64,000 nt of DNA. Source: Neostapfia colusana (lineage: Eukaryota; Streptophyta; Magnoliopsida; Poales; Poaceae). The position numbers and the translations under genes were made by a program. Each line of letters starts with the position of its first letter. Position 1 is the stretch's first letter. Below, piece by piece: positions 1 to 10,700 of the stretch. The DNA lies in assembly GCA_030760725.1 (NCBI GenBank), contig JASWHV010000008.1, forward strand, positions 49,176,057 to 49,240,056, given 5' to 3'. The notes below the pieces were generated by a model, which saw only the letters and a program-made list of their open reading frames with translations, had not been told where the DNA came from and did no database searches.

Positions 1-2225
1 CTCCAGAAAACTGCTCCTGTGGTGGCAACGGCTGCAGCACGAACGGAGGTGGCTGCCACAACGGTATCTGGATTTGTTGCCCTTGTTATCGAGCTAGCGC
101 CTGTCATTTGAAACATTACAATTTACAAAACCAATTGAAATGCAATAAAATTAAAGTATAATTGTATGTTTCTTACTTCCATTACCGCATGCATCTGTGC
201 CATATAGGACGCATGGTACGCCATGGCAGTCGTGTTGTTCTCTCGGTCTCTCGCCAAGGCCTCCTCCTGCCGAGCCAAGCTCTCCCGAAGCGCCATGACT
301 TCGAGATCTCTCTCGGTGACACGGCGGATGGAGGATCCTTCGCCAGCAGCCGAAGACTGCGAGGAGCTGCCTCTCGCAGGTCGTGCCTCCCTAGAGTTGA
401 CGACTCCAGAGAATATGGCAAGCCTACAAAAAAATGAATCAATTCAAAGTAAAATTAAATAATCTTAAATTGAAAACAATGAAAGTAAATGAATTCACCT
501 TCCGTGTGCTTTTCCACCTCCGCTTGCATACGCAGCTTGAGGGTCGATGTTGGGGGAGTTTTCCCAATCGAACCCTTCGCCGTGTATCCTCACAGCCTCT
601 TGCCCATACCTAGTTTGAAAAACAATGAAATTGTGTAAGTTCAACAACATATATAGTGTCAAATAATTTGAGAGGTCATGAAACTTACCAGGCGCTCCGC
701 TGCGTACTGACTACACTGCTCCAGCTGAGAAGGGTCAGCGTGACCTCTCCTATAGACCGCAGTAGCACTCGGTCGCACGCCGGTCTCCTTTTCGTGTGAA
801 CATATGTTAGTATGAACAATACTACATTATGAATATAATAAAAATTACCAAGAAACTTACCATCTGTTTAGCCATTCGCACAAAACCTTGGACGCCCATA
901 CCGTGCTTCCCTGAACTCCGTCTGGCATCTCGAGCCTTCTTGGACTTAGCGATGAACTCATCGCTAGCCCAATACCTGCAAAGGGCTCGGTAATCTTCAG
1001 TTCGTCCCTGTAACCAAGGGACACTAACCTGCACACATGTGTAGTTTATTAGATGTTACTTAGCAAAATTAATGTGAACAATTTAAAGATTACGCAACTT
1101 ACCTCTGCGTATTGCTCCTCCGTCAAGTACGTGTCGGAGGCGTCTCTGAACGACCAAACCTCGTGGTCGTGGAGATTTAAGTAGTCGTTAACTACTTGAC
1201 TCCGAGCGTTTGAAAGCATTTGCATAACAAGCTTCCGAGCGTTCACTTCAAACACGGAGCGGGCGTGATCTATCTGCTCAGTCGGGTCCTCAAGGCGGTA
1301 CCTGAGCTGTAGGAAGCCAACACAGTTCGATATATATGCACATTAATATTTGAAGGAACACAAAGAATTAAAACTTTAAATATTTATGAAAGTTACTTAC
1401 CCAAAAATCTGCCCACATGACTCCCTGTAGGTTGTCGTTCTCCGGGTGAGGAACACGCGCGTAGTCGTCCCACGACGTAGCTGCACGTCCATCGATCGCA
1501 CCGGGGTAGTGCAGACGCACTAAGTTCCCGATGCAACCGTTCACCGTCCTGTGGTGTTTCTGCCCGTCGTACGAGAGGTCCTCCCAAGAACTAAAAAGAC
1601 GTTTGTTAAGTCATTAAGTAAGATCATAGTATTTAAGAACAAATAGAAATGAATACTTTATTAATGTGTTACCTGTCTCCAACCGGACGAATAATTACCA
1701 GCTCTCTAGGAATCGGTAGAGGACCAACAAAGTTACTCCTCCTCGTACGTCTCCTCCGCTGCGGCACCACGTCTGATGACCCAGAAGGCTGGTCACCGGA
1801 CGTGTCCTCGGGCTGGGTGCCCTCGGGCTCGCTGGGCAGACTACCCTGGGGGTGGCTACCGGAGGGCTGGCTGCCAGAGGCCTGGCTACCATAGGGCTCG
1901 CTCCCCGAGGGCACGCTGCGCTGTGTACCCGTCTCCTGAGGTGCCGCTCTGGCCTCGGACTCAGTCTGAATCAGACTACAATGGTAAAGTAAGTAAATTA
2001 AATTGAAAAAGTGATTTTAATAATTTTGTGCATTATAGAAAAATTTGCCTCTGTACACTGCAAACTGACAACTCTGTCCCGCAACTGTGGACACACACTT
2101 AACAGCTGAGTGCGTCTGCTCCCGCTGTAAGTGGAACCGTAGAAGTAGTCGTCTCTCTCCTGCGAGGGGAGGAAACCCCTCACACTCGACGCCTTCTTCC
2201 CCTTCGAACCCTTGCTTGACGACAT
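1..2225 (-). CDS. Ptta/En/Spm-type accessory protein (TNPA-like), multi-exon, 3' end outside window
   Basis: This is a minus-strand gene from an ATG at 2225-2223 (protein begins MSSSKGSKGKK). Frame continuity and GT/AG signals give exons at about 2104-2225, 1673-1975, 1401-1590, 1103-1306, 861-1028, 689-787, 499-609, 177-423 and 102 leftward. Introns are short (about 70-110 bp) and AT-rich. The first exons encode a low-complexity Ser-Gly-Gln-Pro repeat. The exon at 861-1028 has the conserved core of plant Ptta/En/Spm transposase-like proteins (ASDEFIAKSKKARDARRSSG, then a GxQGF-like patch). The 177-423 exon looks helical (ALRESLARQEEALARDRE) and could be a coiled coil. In En/Spm such proteins bind the subterminal repeats; that role is inferred by family. 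No stop is seen within the exons. Confidence 0.7.
1774..1921. repeat. Degenerate 15-bp coding repeat (Ser-Gly-Ser-Gln/His-Pro)
   Basis: About nine imperfect 15-bp units of the type GGCTGGCTACCGGAG on the plus strand encode a PSGSQ-like pentapeptide repeat on the minus strand in the second exon of the CACTA accessory gene. Confidence 0.6.
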
Positions 2226-2327
2226 CCTAATCAGTTTAAAAAAACATTGCTCATTATCAGTTTCAAAAGTAATGTAAGCGATAATTAATGTCACTTTCAT
2301 TTAAAAGAACATTACTCGTAATCAGTT

Positions 2328-3850
2328 TCAAAATTCATCAACATCATGATCACCAACATCACGATCATCAACATCGTGATCTATCGTCGTGAGCTGTTTA
2401 CGTTTCCGCTTTCGCATTGTAGATGTCTCTACATCTACAACGTCTCCTACTAAGTTATCGAGTCTTGCACCAGGCTCGACGATAAAAGAGTCTGGCAACT
2501 CTTCGTCTTGGTAAACTTTTTCAGTGTCTCCACTATCATGATAACCGTATGTAAGTCGAAAACACTCTGTGTCAGATGCACATATGGGACACGACAAAAG
2601 ACCATGTGTGCTCCATCTAGAAAACATGTCGTACGCAGGGAAATCATGGACAAACCACAAATAAGCAGATCGAAGGTTGAATTTCTGCTTCTTGTAACAG
2701 TCATACGCTTCAACTCCAATCCACAACATTTTCAATTCTTCAATCAATGGTTTCAAGATCACATTAATACGTGATCCCGGATGATCTGGTCCTGGTATAA
2801 TGAGGCTAAGAAACATAAACTCGTACTTCATACAAAGAGAAGGTGGTAGGTTGTACGAAATAACAAAGACGGGCCAACAGGAGTATGGTGTGGCATTTGT
2901 AGTGAAAGGTGAAAAATCATCCGTCGCTAACCCGATGCGAACATTTCTCGCATCACTAGCAAAAGCAGGATCAAAAGAGTCCAAAGACTTCCATGCATCA
3001 CCGTCCGACGGATGAGTCAACACATCTTTGTTCTCACACACACCTTCTTTGTGTCATCTCATGTGTCTGACGGATCTTTTAGAAAGAAACAGCCGCTTCA
3101 ACCGAGGTGTCACAGGCAAGTAACGCAATTGCTTATGTGCAACTTCTGTCATTACTTTATCACCATCGTCATTAACAACTTCAACAACCTCGATTTTCCA
3201 CACTTTAAACAATTCTTCTCTTTGTCATGCTCTTTCTAGAATAGCATGCAGTTATCTGGACACACGTCAATTTTTTCATATTTCATACCCAGTCCAGATA
3301 GTAATTTCTTTGAGTGATACATATCTTTGGGCAGTTTATGAGGTTGTGGAAGAGCATCGCTGATAAGTTTCATCATATCATTGTAGCAATTATTAGAGAA
3401 GAAATACTTAGATTTGATTGCCATAAATCTAGTCATGAAAGTAAGAAGAGTCATTTCAGTATGATCATGCAACACCTCTTCAGAAGATTTCAAGAGATTA
3501 AAGAATGTGTCTGCCTCATTTGTAGGTGGATCCTCCGTTTGTATATCTTGTAACATCTCATCAATCCTGTCAACACGTGAACAATCATCATCATCATCTT
3601 CCACTACATGAATGACTCGAGGAGCAGACTCGCCGTGGAAACTCCAGACCCCATAATATGGCATGTAACCGTTTCTGCACAAGTGTAATGACAATGTCGT
3701 TTTGTCCAGAAACTTAGTATTCCGGCATTTCTCACATGGACAACGAACTTTATCGATCGTAGACAACGAGAACACTCGATCAATAAAGTCATCTGAGTGA
3801 CCAGTTGCCTTGTTCCAACCGGTATACATCCAACTACGGTCTTCACTCAT
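2328..3850 (-). pseudogene. TNP2/TNPD-like CACTA transposase, frameshifted and C-terminally truncated
   Basis: The minus-strand ATG at 3850 opens the N-terminal transposase-associated domain (MSEDRSWMYTGW, with Cys pairs CPCEKCRN), which is open to 3236 and ends in CPDNCMLF. Homology continues across 3236-3042 only with a frame change, including a zinc-like CLKCGKSR and the PRLKRLF...RHMR block where the expected Trp codon is TGA. From 3041 the Transposase_21 core resumes (HPSDGDAWKSLDSFDPAFAS, YNLPPSLCMK, LIPGPDHPG, WFVHDFPAYDMFS). After CPICASDTECFRLTYG the family similarity stops and an acidic unrelated tail follows, so the rest of the catalytic domain is missing. The enzyme would cut at CACTA termini; this copy should be inactive. 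Confidence 0.85.
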
Positions 3851-4325
3851 GTTTAACTCTACAGTTTTAAGTCAAAGAATTTATAGTTAGTTTATTATTT
3901 ATTTATGTCACGAACCTATATCTATTAGAAAGGATAGGTCCTAAACCCACCCAAGAGTGACCGAGACGAACGTGCTTATGACAAGACACGAGGTCTAGAT
4001 TCAGACGAAATTTCGGCAGCATAACCCCGTTGTTCTCCAACTGCACGTCCGAAAATGGAGCAGCGGAGAACATTAGGGTTACGCTGTCGAAACTACGTCC
4101 AAATATAGACCCCGTATCTCATCATAAGCACGCCCTCTCGGTCACTCCTAGGCTGTCCAAAAAGGAACAATTCCGAACCTACACACCTCACATGCGTAAC
4201 ACATGTGAGACGGGCCGGATCGAAACGGGTGACGCATATTGTAAAGGTTTACGTCAATCTTTCATTTTCGAGTCATTTCAAAGAGAGAGAGGAAAGAACA
4301 ATAGAGAGAAGGAAAGAACCATAAT
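3851..4325. other. CACTA internal leader, no gene seen
   Basis: This lies between the transposase ATG (reading leftward) and a GC-rich block. Open frames are short and have no recognisable domain. It is probably 5' UTR or promoter sequence of the CACTA genes. Confidence 0.4.
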
Positions 4326-4775
4326 TGTTAAGGCGTCGCTTAAGCGGTAAGGCGCCTAGGGATCGTAAGGCATCCCATCGCCTTAGATCCCGGCGTAAGG
4401 CGGGTGAATACGGCGGCGGCGCCCGCACACAGGAGGTGATACATCTTCCGGGAAAGGAACGGGCGGGGGTGGCGCCGTCGACGGAGGAAACCAATGTGGG
4501 GGGGGGGGGAGAGGGGGAGCAGACTAACCTGCGTTCGTGGGAGGTTGAGCGCCGGCAGATCCGCGACAGCCGGTCAATGAAGGCCGACGAGTGTCGGCAG
4601 ATCGACAGTTCCGCGGCGGAGGAGGCCAAGCGCCGAAGGATTGGCAGTTCCGCGGCAGAGTGTCGGAGGCCGAGCACTGGTTAAGCCGCAGGGGGGGAAG
4701 GGAGATGGGGGATCGGAGGCCGAACGCCGCGGGGGGGGGGGGGGGAGGGGGTAGGGCGAGGCGGCCTAGGTTGTT
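4326..4775. other. GC-rich block with GGCGCCTAGG motifs and G-runs, possible small insertion
   Basis: It starts with AAGGCGTCGCTTAAGCGG and GGCGCCTAGGG, ends near a GGCCTAGG, and contains two homopolymer G tracts (around 4499-4509 and 4731-4744). Composition differs sharply from the AT-rich flanks. The CCTAGG(CG) motif resembles the edges of the hAT element and of the insertion at 45,861-46,291, so it may be a related non-autonomous insertion. No clear TIR or TSD was found. Confidence 0.35.
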
Positions 4776-5143
4776 CACATCGTGCTTTTATAGACGTATA
4801 CGTTATCACTAAATGGGTCGTATCGGGCTCTAAGCCCATTTATGTACATATAGTACTTTTGAACACTCAAACAATCGAAACAATAATCAATTAAACTATT
4901 AACTCATATGCATTAATCATCTAAACAATTAACAACTCATCTAAACAAGCATAATCACCATAGTTAACAAGCTTATCAATTCTAAGCAATTAAAAAAACA
5001 CCTAGCTACCAATTCAAATAAACCTGGGCAATAATAAACCTAAGCATATCAATTCATCTAAATGTAAAGAATTAGCCACTAAACAATCAAAAATAAACAA
5101 GCATAATCTAAACAATTGGTAATTAAAAAACCAAACTTTCTAG
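4776..5143. other. AT-rich CACTA internal sequence, nothing recognised
   Basis: AT-rich sequence without coding potential, dominated by CAATTAA/AACAATTA-like words. It is consistent with an intron or leader of the CACTA element. Confidence 0.4.
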
Positions 5144-5530
5144 ATGGGGAGGGAGGCGGGCGACTTACCTCACGGTGGAGGCGGCGCGGCGAGCGGCACA
5201 CGGCGAGGCGGGCGGCGCACGGCGTGGAGGCGGACCGGCACGGTGCGGCGGCGCACAACGCGACGGGCACAGGTCCGGGCGGTGCGGCGACGTGGCAGCG
5301 CGGTGGGGCGGCGCTGTGGCGAGCCTGCGGCGGCCGGGGCCGCTGCGGCGGCCGGGGCGGGGTGGCGGCTGTTGGGTGGCGGCCCGGGGCGGGGACCTCC
5401 GGGGCGGCGGCGGCTGGAGGCGGTGGCGGGCGGGCGGCGGGCAGGGCGGCGGCTAGCGTCGGCGGGCGGGCGGCGGCTGGCGGCGGCGGGCGGGCGGCGG
5501 CGACGTTTAGGGCCGGGGGAATGCCTGCGC
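5144..5530. other. Very GC-rich CACTA 5' leader
   Basis: Dense GGCGGCGG-type sequence is open in several frames on both strands purely through composition; no family motif is visible. It lies next to the subterminal repeats, where the first untranslated exon of CACTA genes commonly sits. Confidence 0.4.
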
Positions 5531-5544
5531 CGACCAGGGCCCGC

Positions 5545-5800
5545 GGGTATATAAGCCTTATTTACGACGACCCGTGGTGTGGCCGTCGTACATAAGCTTA
5601 TTTACGACAGCCTTGGTTCGACTGTCGTATATAACTGCTATATACGACAGCCTAGGGTTGACTGTCGTATATAACTACTATATACGACAACCATATACTA
5701 AACGACGGCTGTACTGTCGTATATAAAATTATATACGACAACCTCTGCTGACCGTCGTATGTAAGTTTATATACGACAACTAGTCGTCGTATGTTGCCCT
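5545..5800. repeat. CACTA subterminal palindrome array
   Basis: At least five units of the form TATACGACAG...CTGTCGTATATAA occur, each a small inverted repeat with core ACGACA/TGTCGT. Variants read TTACGACAGCC, TATACGACAACC and GTCGTATGTAAG. Such arrays bind the element's TNPA-like protein in En/Spm. Confidence 0.85.
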
Positions 5801-5813
5801 GTTTCCTGTAGTG
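5801..5813. repeat. CACTA terminal inverted repeat (one end)
   Basis: GTTTCCTGTAGTG, the inverse complement of CACTACAGGAAAC. The adjacent 3 bp (CTT, 5814-5816) would be one half of the 3-bp TSD; the partner is outside the window. Confidence 0.85.
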
Positions 5814-6770
5814 CTTGAAGGAGGCGGAGGGGTTGACATAGTCGGCTAGAGCTATTATTTATTTACCTCTATCTTATCGACAACGTGCTAGCTTAAGGGC
5901 GAGCAAGGAAATCTAGACCCATGGAGAGGCTGCTAGATTTCCCCGTGGATTAGCGTAGGTTAAAAATATATTTGCCTGATTCATAGGGCCAAATATATTT
6001 ATAACAGTATTTTGTTCCAGCAACATATTTAAATTCACATATGTTCGGTATCACTCTGATTCTGACATGCCAAATGCTAAGACTAACCGCACCTGCGGGA
6101 CCCGGTGCGGGACGCCTTATTCGGCGTCGAAGTCGCCCGCGCGAGCCGCACTGGCAGGCGGAAATACCTGCGCCAAACGCCCGCACTGCACAGTACACTG
6201 CCCTCTCGAGCGGCTATGCCATGCCACTGTCGCCCTCCGGAAGTTGGTTTCGCGCGCGTGCGAGGCGGCGTAGGAGCAAATGCGGACCTTCCACAGCCTC
6301 TGTGAGGCCGTCGAGCTACCGCCGGAGTCACTCCCCGTCACCACGGCCACTTACGCCTTCTCCAACCTCCCCTCCCTGCTCCCCGACCGCCCCGCTCTCA
6401 CCGCCGCCGCCACCGGCCGAGCGGGCTGCGGTGCAGCTCGCCAAAGCAGAGCCGATGCCGCCTCCGCGGTAGCAGCAGGAGGAGAGGGCGTGGAGAATGT
6501 GACCGGGGAGTGCGTGGTCATCTCGCCCACGAACCCAACGCCCACCACTGAGGAGTACGTGCACGAGACCTGTGGGAGTGGCGGAGGACGGCGGGAGCGG
6601 CGTCGATGGCCGACGGCTCGGACGAAGGCGCGCACGGCTGGAGCAAAGGCCGGGGGCGAGAGCTGCCATGGTGAATGACGAGAGTCTCGGGGAGGCGGGG
6701 GAGTGTGGAGAAGATGAGGGCGAGGGCGGCGATGGCAAGAAAGAAGGCTCTAGAAGCCCTCGTGGGAAGA

Positions 6771-6890
6771 GAAAGGAAATAAATAAAGGATAGAAGGAAA
6801 GAAATAAAGGAGAGAATGAAAGAAATAAATGTGAGAAGGAAAGAAATAAAGGTGAGAAGGAAAGAAAAGAAGAAGGAAATAAAAGAGGGA
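6771..6890. repeat. Purine-rich 21-bp minisatellite
   Basis: About five imperfect head-to-tail copies of GAAGGAAAGAAATAAAGGTGA, all purines plus T, lie about 0.5 kb upstream of the helicase coding start. Confidence 0.75.
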
Positions 6891-7256
6891 GGAAGAAAAG
6901 GGAATATAATTAAGAAAAAGAGGAAAAGGAAAACGAAAAAAATCTAGGTGTATTTTTAAAAAATACGTGTTTATACATGAAAAGAAAAAACTAAAAGATA
7001 TAGTAAAAAATGGGTGATAGTTGATATAGAGTATGTTTTAGAGTACTACGTGCCGAAACATGTACTGAAATACAAAGAATTTTTTAAAGTATGATATAAA
7101 CAGATGATAACATATTTTTGAAGTAGAATTTTAGAGTATATGAGTGGGATATCCTAAACCATAAAATTCGCAACGGCATAAGATACTGCAGCGGCAGGTG
7201 TAAGATCTTGAAATTGATGACCGAGATTAACCGAGCCGACGCCTCGGTTCCCCTCT

Positions 7257-7266
7257 AAAACCCTAG
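7257..7266 (+). promoter_or_regulatory. Telo-box-like element (AAAACCCTAG)
   Basis: AAACCCTA-type telo-boxes close to the transcription start are typical of plant ribosome-biogenesis and translation genes. This one is 87 bp upstream of the ATG of a helicase expected to act in ribosome biogenesis, which fits. Function is inferred from motif and position only. Confidence 0.5.
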
Positions 7267-7352
7267 AAATCATCCTCCCAAGTCCCGTCCCAACTTTCCG
7301 CTGTCTCGTCCTTCCCTGTCGACGCCCCTCGCGCCGCCTCCTCTCACCAGCC

Positions 7353-7761
7353 ATGGGCCGCAATATTCTCGCCGAGCAAGCGGAAGCACCCAGGAACAGG
7401 AAGAAGGAGAAGAAGACCAATAAGGACAAGAAGCGGAAGCTGGCAGTCGAGGTCGTGGAGGCAGCGGCAGCGGCTGCGACAACGGAGGAGGTCACGAAGA
7501 GCAGCAAGAAGAAGCGGGTTGAGGTTGTATCAGGTGAAAGTGGGGGGACAGAAAACGGCACGGAGAAGACCGTGGCGGTGACTGGGAAGGGCTTCGAAGA
7601 GTTCAGGTACGCGCCTCTGCGGTCCTTCGCCGCCGCCGATCTGCCGTCGCAAGTGCTCGACTGCTGCAAGGCTTTCGCCCGGCCATCTCCCATCCAGGCG
7701 CACGCCTGGCCGTTCCTCCTTGACGGCCGTGACTTCATCGGCATCGCTGCAACTGGATCCG
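7353..7761 (+). CDS. RH5: RH5-like exon 1
   Basis: Encodes the start Met, the Lys/Glu/Ala-rich N-terminal extension, the aromatic upstream part and Q motif RPSPIQAHAWP, and ends within ATGSG of motif I. The donor is G|GTATAG; the split Gly codon is completed by exon 2. Confidence 0.93.
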
Positions 7762-10700
7762 GTATAGCAAAATTTCATGATTTTTGCTACCCGCCTGTTT
7801 TTTCTTTTGGTGCATCATGTTAGAATGTCTGAAACCTTTTGATTTGTCTCTTTTGGTTGATGCCAGGAAAGACTATTGCTTTTGGTGTGCCGGCACTAAT
7901 GCACATCAGGAAGAAGGTTGGAGAGAAAGCAAGGAAGAAGGCTGTGCCACGATGCCTTGTGCTGTCACCTACTAGGGAGCTTGCACAGCAGGTAAGCAAG
8001 TGAATGCAATCTGCAGAGTAGCTTTAATCATGTATTTCAAGCAAGTTATGCGAACTTTAGTCAAATTCTACTTTTTGGTTGTGGCGTTAAAGCAATTACT
8101 TTGGTTCGCACAGTAATGTGGCATCTAAGAAGCTCGAGCTTTTCATGTAGCTCACTTTTCAAAGGTCAATGTTGAGGGTTTTTTGTTAGGCATCCATTTT
8201 ATATTAACATGGCTCACATCTATGTATCCCCCCTTTTGTGCTAGTTGCAGTTTGTAAGTTTGTAGGCTGAGATTACCTGCTATACTGCATTTCATCTTCT
8301 CCAAAAGTTTGTACCTAGTTGAGCAAATTCCCTCTATTTGAAAGTTGTTTATGGCAATGAATGCATGTGTCATATTCTGTTTGTCCAGTGGATGATGGGA
8401 AAACTTATCTAATTTGTAAGCATGGGCCAGGTTCGAGAAAAACATGGTAGAATTTTAATATACAAGATTGATGGTGTACACATTTTTATGTGCCAGATCG
8501 CAGATGTAATTTCTGAAGCCGGTGCACCATGTGGGATAAATTCAGTTTGCCTTTATGGTGGGACTTCAAAGGGACCCCAAATATCTGCCCTTAAATCTGG
8601 AGTGGTGAGATAACACTTTGTTACTATTTATGCTGCTACAAATTGCTAACATTGTCATATCATTGCAAAACCCAGTTAGTACGGGAGCATATTTTTAGTG
8701 TTGAATTGCTAATGAGATTTCTTGTTTACGATATATGCAACTATTCCTTGGACTCTATTCTGAGTAGTCAGATATTAATCATTTAGAAATTTAGTGTTGC
8801 CTGACTCTAATTCAATTTTTGTGTCTGCTTTCAGGATATAGTCATAGGAACTCCTGGTCGTATGAAAGACCTTATCGAAATGGGTGTCTGTTGTCTTAAT
8901 GAGGTTTCATTTGTGGTGAGTTAGCTGTTAGTTTTGCCGTGTCATTATTATATATGATCTTGATGTGCATTGTACCTTCCAGAAAAATGTGGAGTTCTAG
9001 GGACACCAACCTGGTCCCAATTGCAACTCTGACCAGTATTCCACTGTTTTTTTTGTATTTAACCACCTGGAATCATGATTTGAAGTTGATATATGCTAAA
9101 ACTATGCAGATTGAATATTTCATAATTATCTTTCAAGTTTTGGTTGTTAAAAATAATGTCCACTAATCCAGATAATGATCCAACTGTCGTCTTGAATTGA
9201 GAGACAGAAAATCAAAAAACATTTATGAGAATACTTTTTGAGATTGGTCTACCACTACCTTTTTCATGTATCATATATATAAATCTGTAAATATAATTAT
9301 AGCCAAGGGCTGAAAAGTTGACTGCATGCATCATGGAATGTTTTGGCGCTAGTATTTCGTTACACTAGGCTTGTAAGTTGCTGTGGTGCTTGCAAATGTT
9401 TCTTTTTGTTATATTTCTTTGATATTTTTAGTTTACTTTTCTTTAAAGATTATGCTAAACAAACATATCTCCTTGATCATGACAATATGACATACCATAC
9501 ACCCATCCACATGTAGTACTGAACAGACTACTTGTTTGTGTTGGATATAATCCCGTTTTTCTAGAATAATTGGTGTTAGAGATAGAGTCCTAGTCCAATA
9601 AGAGTAGGAGTTAGTATTAGATAAGGACTCTGTAATTTGGGGCTATATATACAGCCCCCCCTTTGAGAATAGATCAAGAGAAGAGATTAGAGGAAATTAA
9701 TCCCCGGATTTCCAACAATTGGCATCAGAGCTAGGGTTTAGGATCTAACCCTGTGCTGCCCCGGGAGAACATGCTCCCGGGGCGGCCAACCCCTAGGCGC
9801 GCGGAGGAGGCGGCGCAGGTGGCCGGGCGGGCACAAGCTGCAAGGGCGGCGGGCGCACGGTCTGCGGGAGGCGTCCTCGGCGGCGGCTGTGCTGGCGCGG
9901 AGCTGCTGACACCCGGCAGCAAGAAGCGATCGAACGTGGCCAACGGGATCTCACAGGGGGAGCTCGGTGGCTGTCGGAGGGGAGGAGGCCGTGCAGGGCT
10001 GCGCGGTGTGCAAGGCAGAAGAGGCGGCGACTGAGCAGAGGGAGGGTACCGCGCCGAGGCAGGCGGATCAAGGGATGAGCGTACCTCAGATGGGCGAGGA
10101 GCGCGTCGAGGGTAGGCTGGTAGGCGGTGCAGCGCTCCGGCGGTCCCTGCGGTCGGCTTCCCCGTCGGTCGACGCAGAGGCTCATGACGAGATCGAGCTC
10201 GGAGCCACGGGCGCTCGAGTGCCGCAGCGGCTCGGGGTCCTCGGAGACCATGGCGTCACGCGCCTGCTTGAGGAGGAAGGTCCCCAGACCGGGGTTGTCC
10301 AAGGCGGGCGAGCGGTCGGAAGGTGGCAACAACAGCGGAACTGGGCCCGCTGTGCTCGAGCTGGGCAACAGCTGCTGCCGCGCGGAAGGCCGCCGTCGAG
10401 GAGGCCGAGGTCCTGGTGGTCCAGGGCGGCGTGGAGGAGCGCGGAGACGCATCTGGCGGGGAGGTGAGCCAAGCGGCTGGGCAGAGCAAAGAGGTGGCGG
10501 CAGCTCTGCCTTGGAGCACGGCGGCGAGCACTGGAAGCTGGCGGCTGGCTTGGAGAGAGATGCTGCTAGGGTTTGGGAGATAGAGTGGGCCAGCTGGGCT
10601 GACCTGGGCCAACAAAGGCCTAGTGTGCTCAGCTGGGCCGGCTTGGCTGAGGTGGGCTAGAGGAAGTCAAGTGCTAGCCCATAATCAAGGAGGTGTCTGC

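Larger units (their letters stand above)
1..5813 (-). mobile_element. CACTA (En/Spm) DNA transposon, left part outside window
   Basis: The right terminus reads GTTTCCTGTAGTG, the reverse complement of CACTACAGGAAAC, a classical CACTA terminal inverted repeat. Just inside it lies an array of short palindromes typical of CACTA subterminal regions. Both transposon gene types are on the minus strand: a TNP2/TNPD-like transposase (broken) and a multi-exon Ptta/En/Spm-type accessory gene. Transcription therefore runs leftward from the 5,813 end, and the other terminus lies beyond base 1. The transposase lacks its C-terminal catalytic part, so the copy is probably not autonomous. Confidence 0.88.
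5817..7352 (+). promoter_or_regulatory. Upstream/5' region of the RH5-like gene
   Basis: No convincing gene lies between the CACTA end and the helicase ATG. Contents: a perfect 10-bp inverted repeat GGAAATCTAG...CTAGATTTCC (5907-5942), a GC-rich stretch around 6090-6670 with only composition-driven open frames, a purine-rich minisatellite (6771-6890), then AT-rich DNA to about 7190. The 5' UTR probably starts near 7,250. Confidence 0.5.

Noticed and set aside
5116..5595. Three overlapping long GC-rich open frames of 93-159 codons
   Set aside because: Open in several frames at once because of GGC/GCG composition; no conserved motif, and inside the CACTA leader.
6041..6678. Possible small gene upstream of the helicase (frames of 132-143 codons)
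   Set aside because: Frames overlap on both strands, no recognisable domain, no splice or start support; composition effect in a GC-rich upstream region.
9753..10660. Several plus-strand frames of 86-177 codons in LTR element copy A as retroviral-type gag
   Set aside because: No gag, zinc-knuckle or protease motif; high-GC open frames on both strands.
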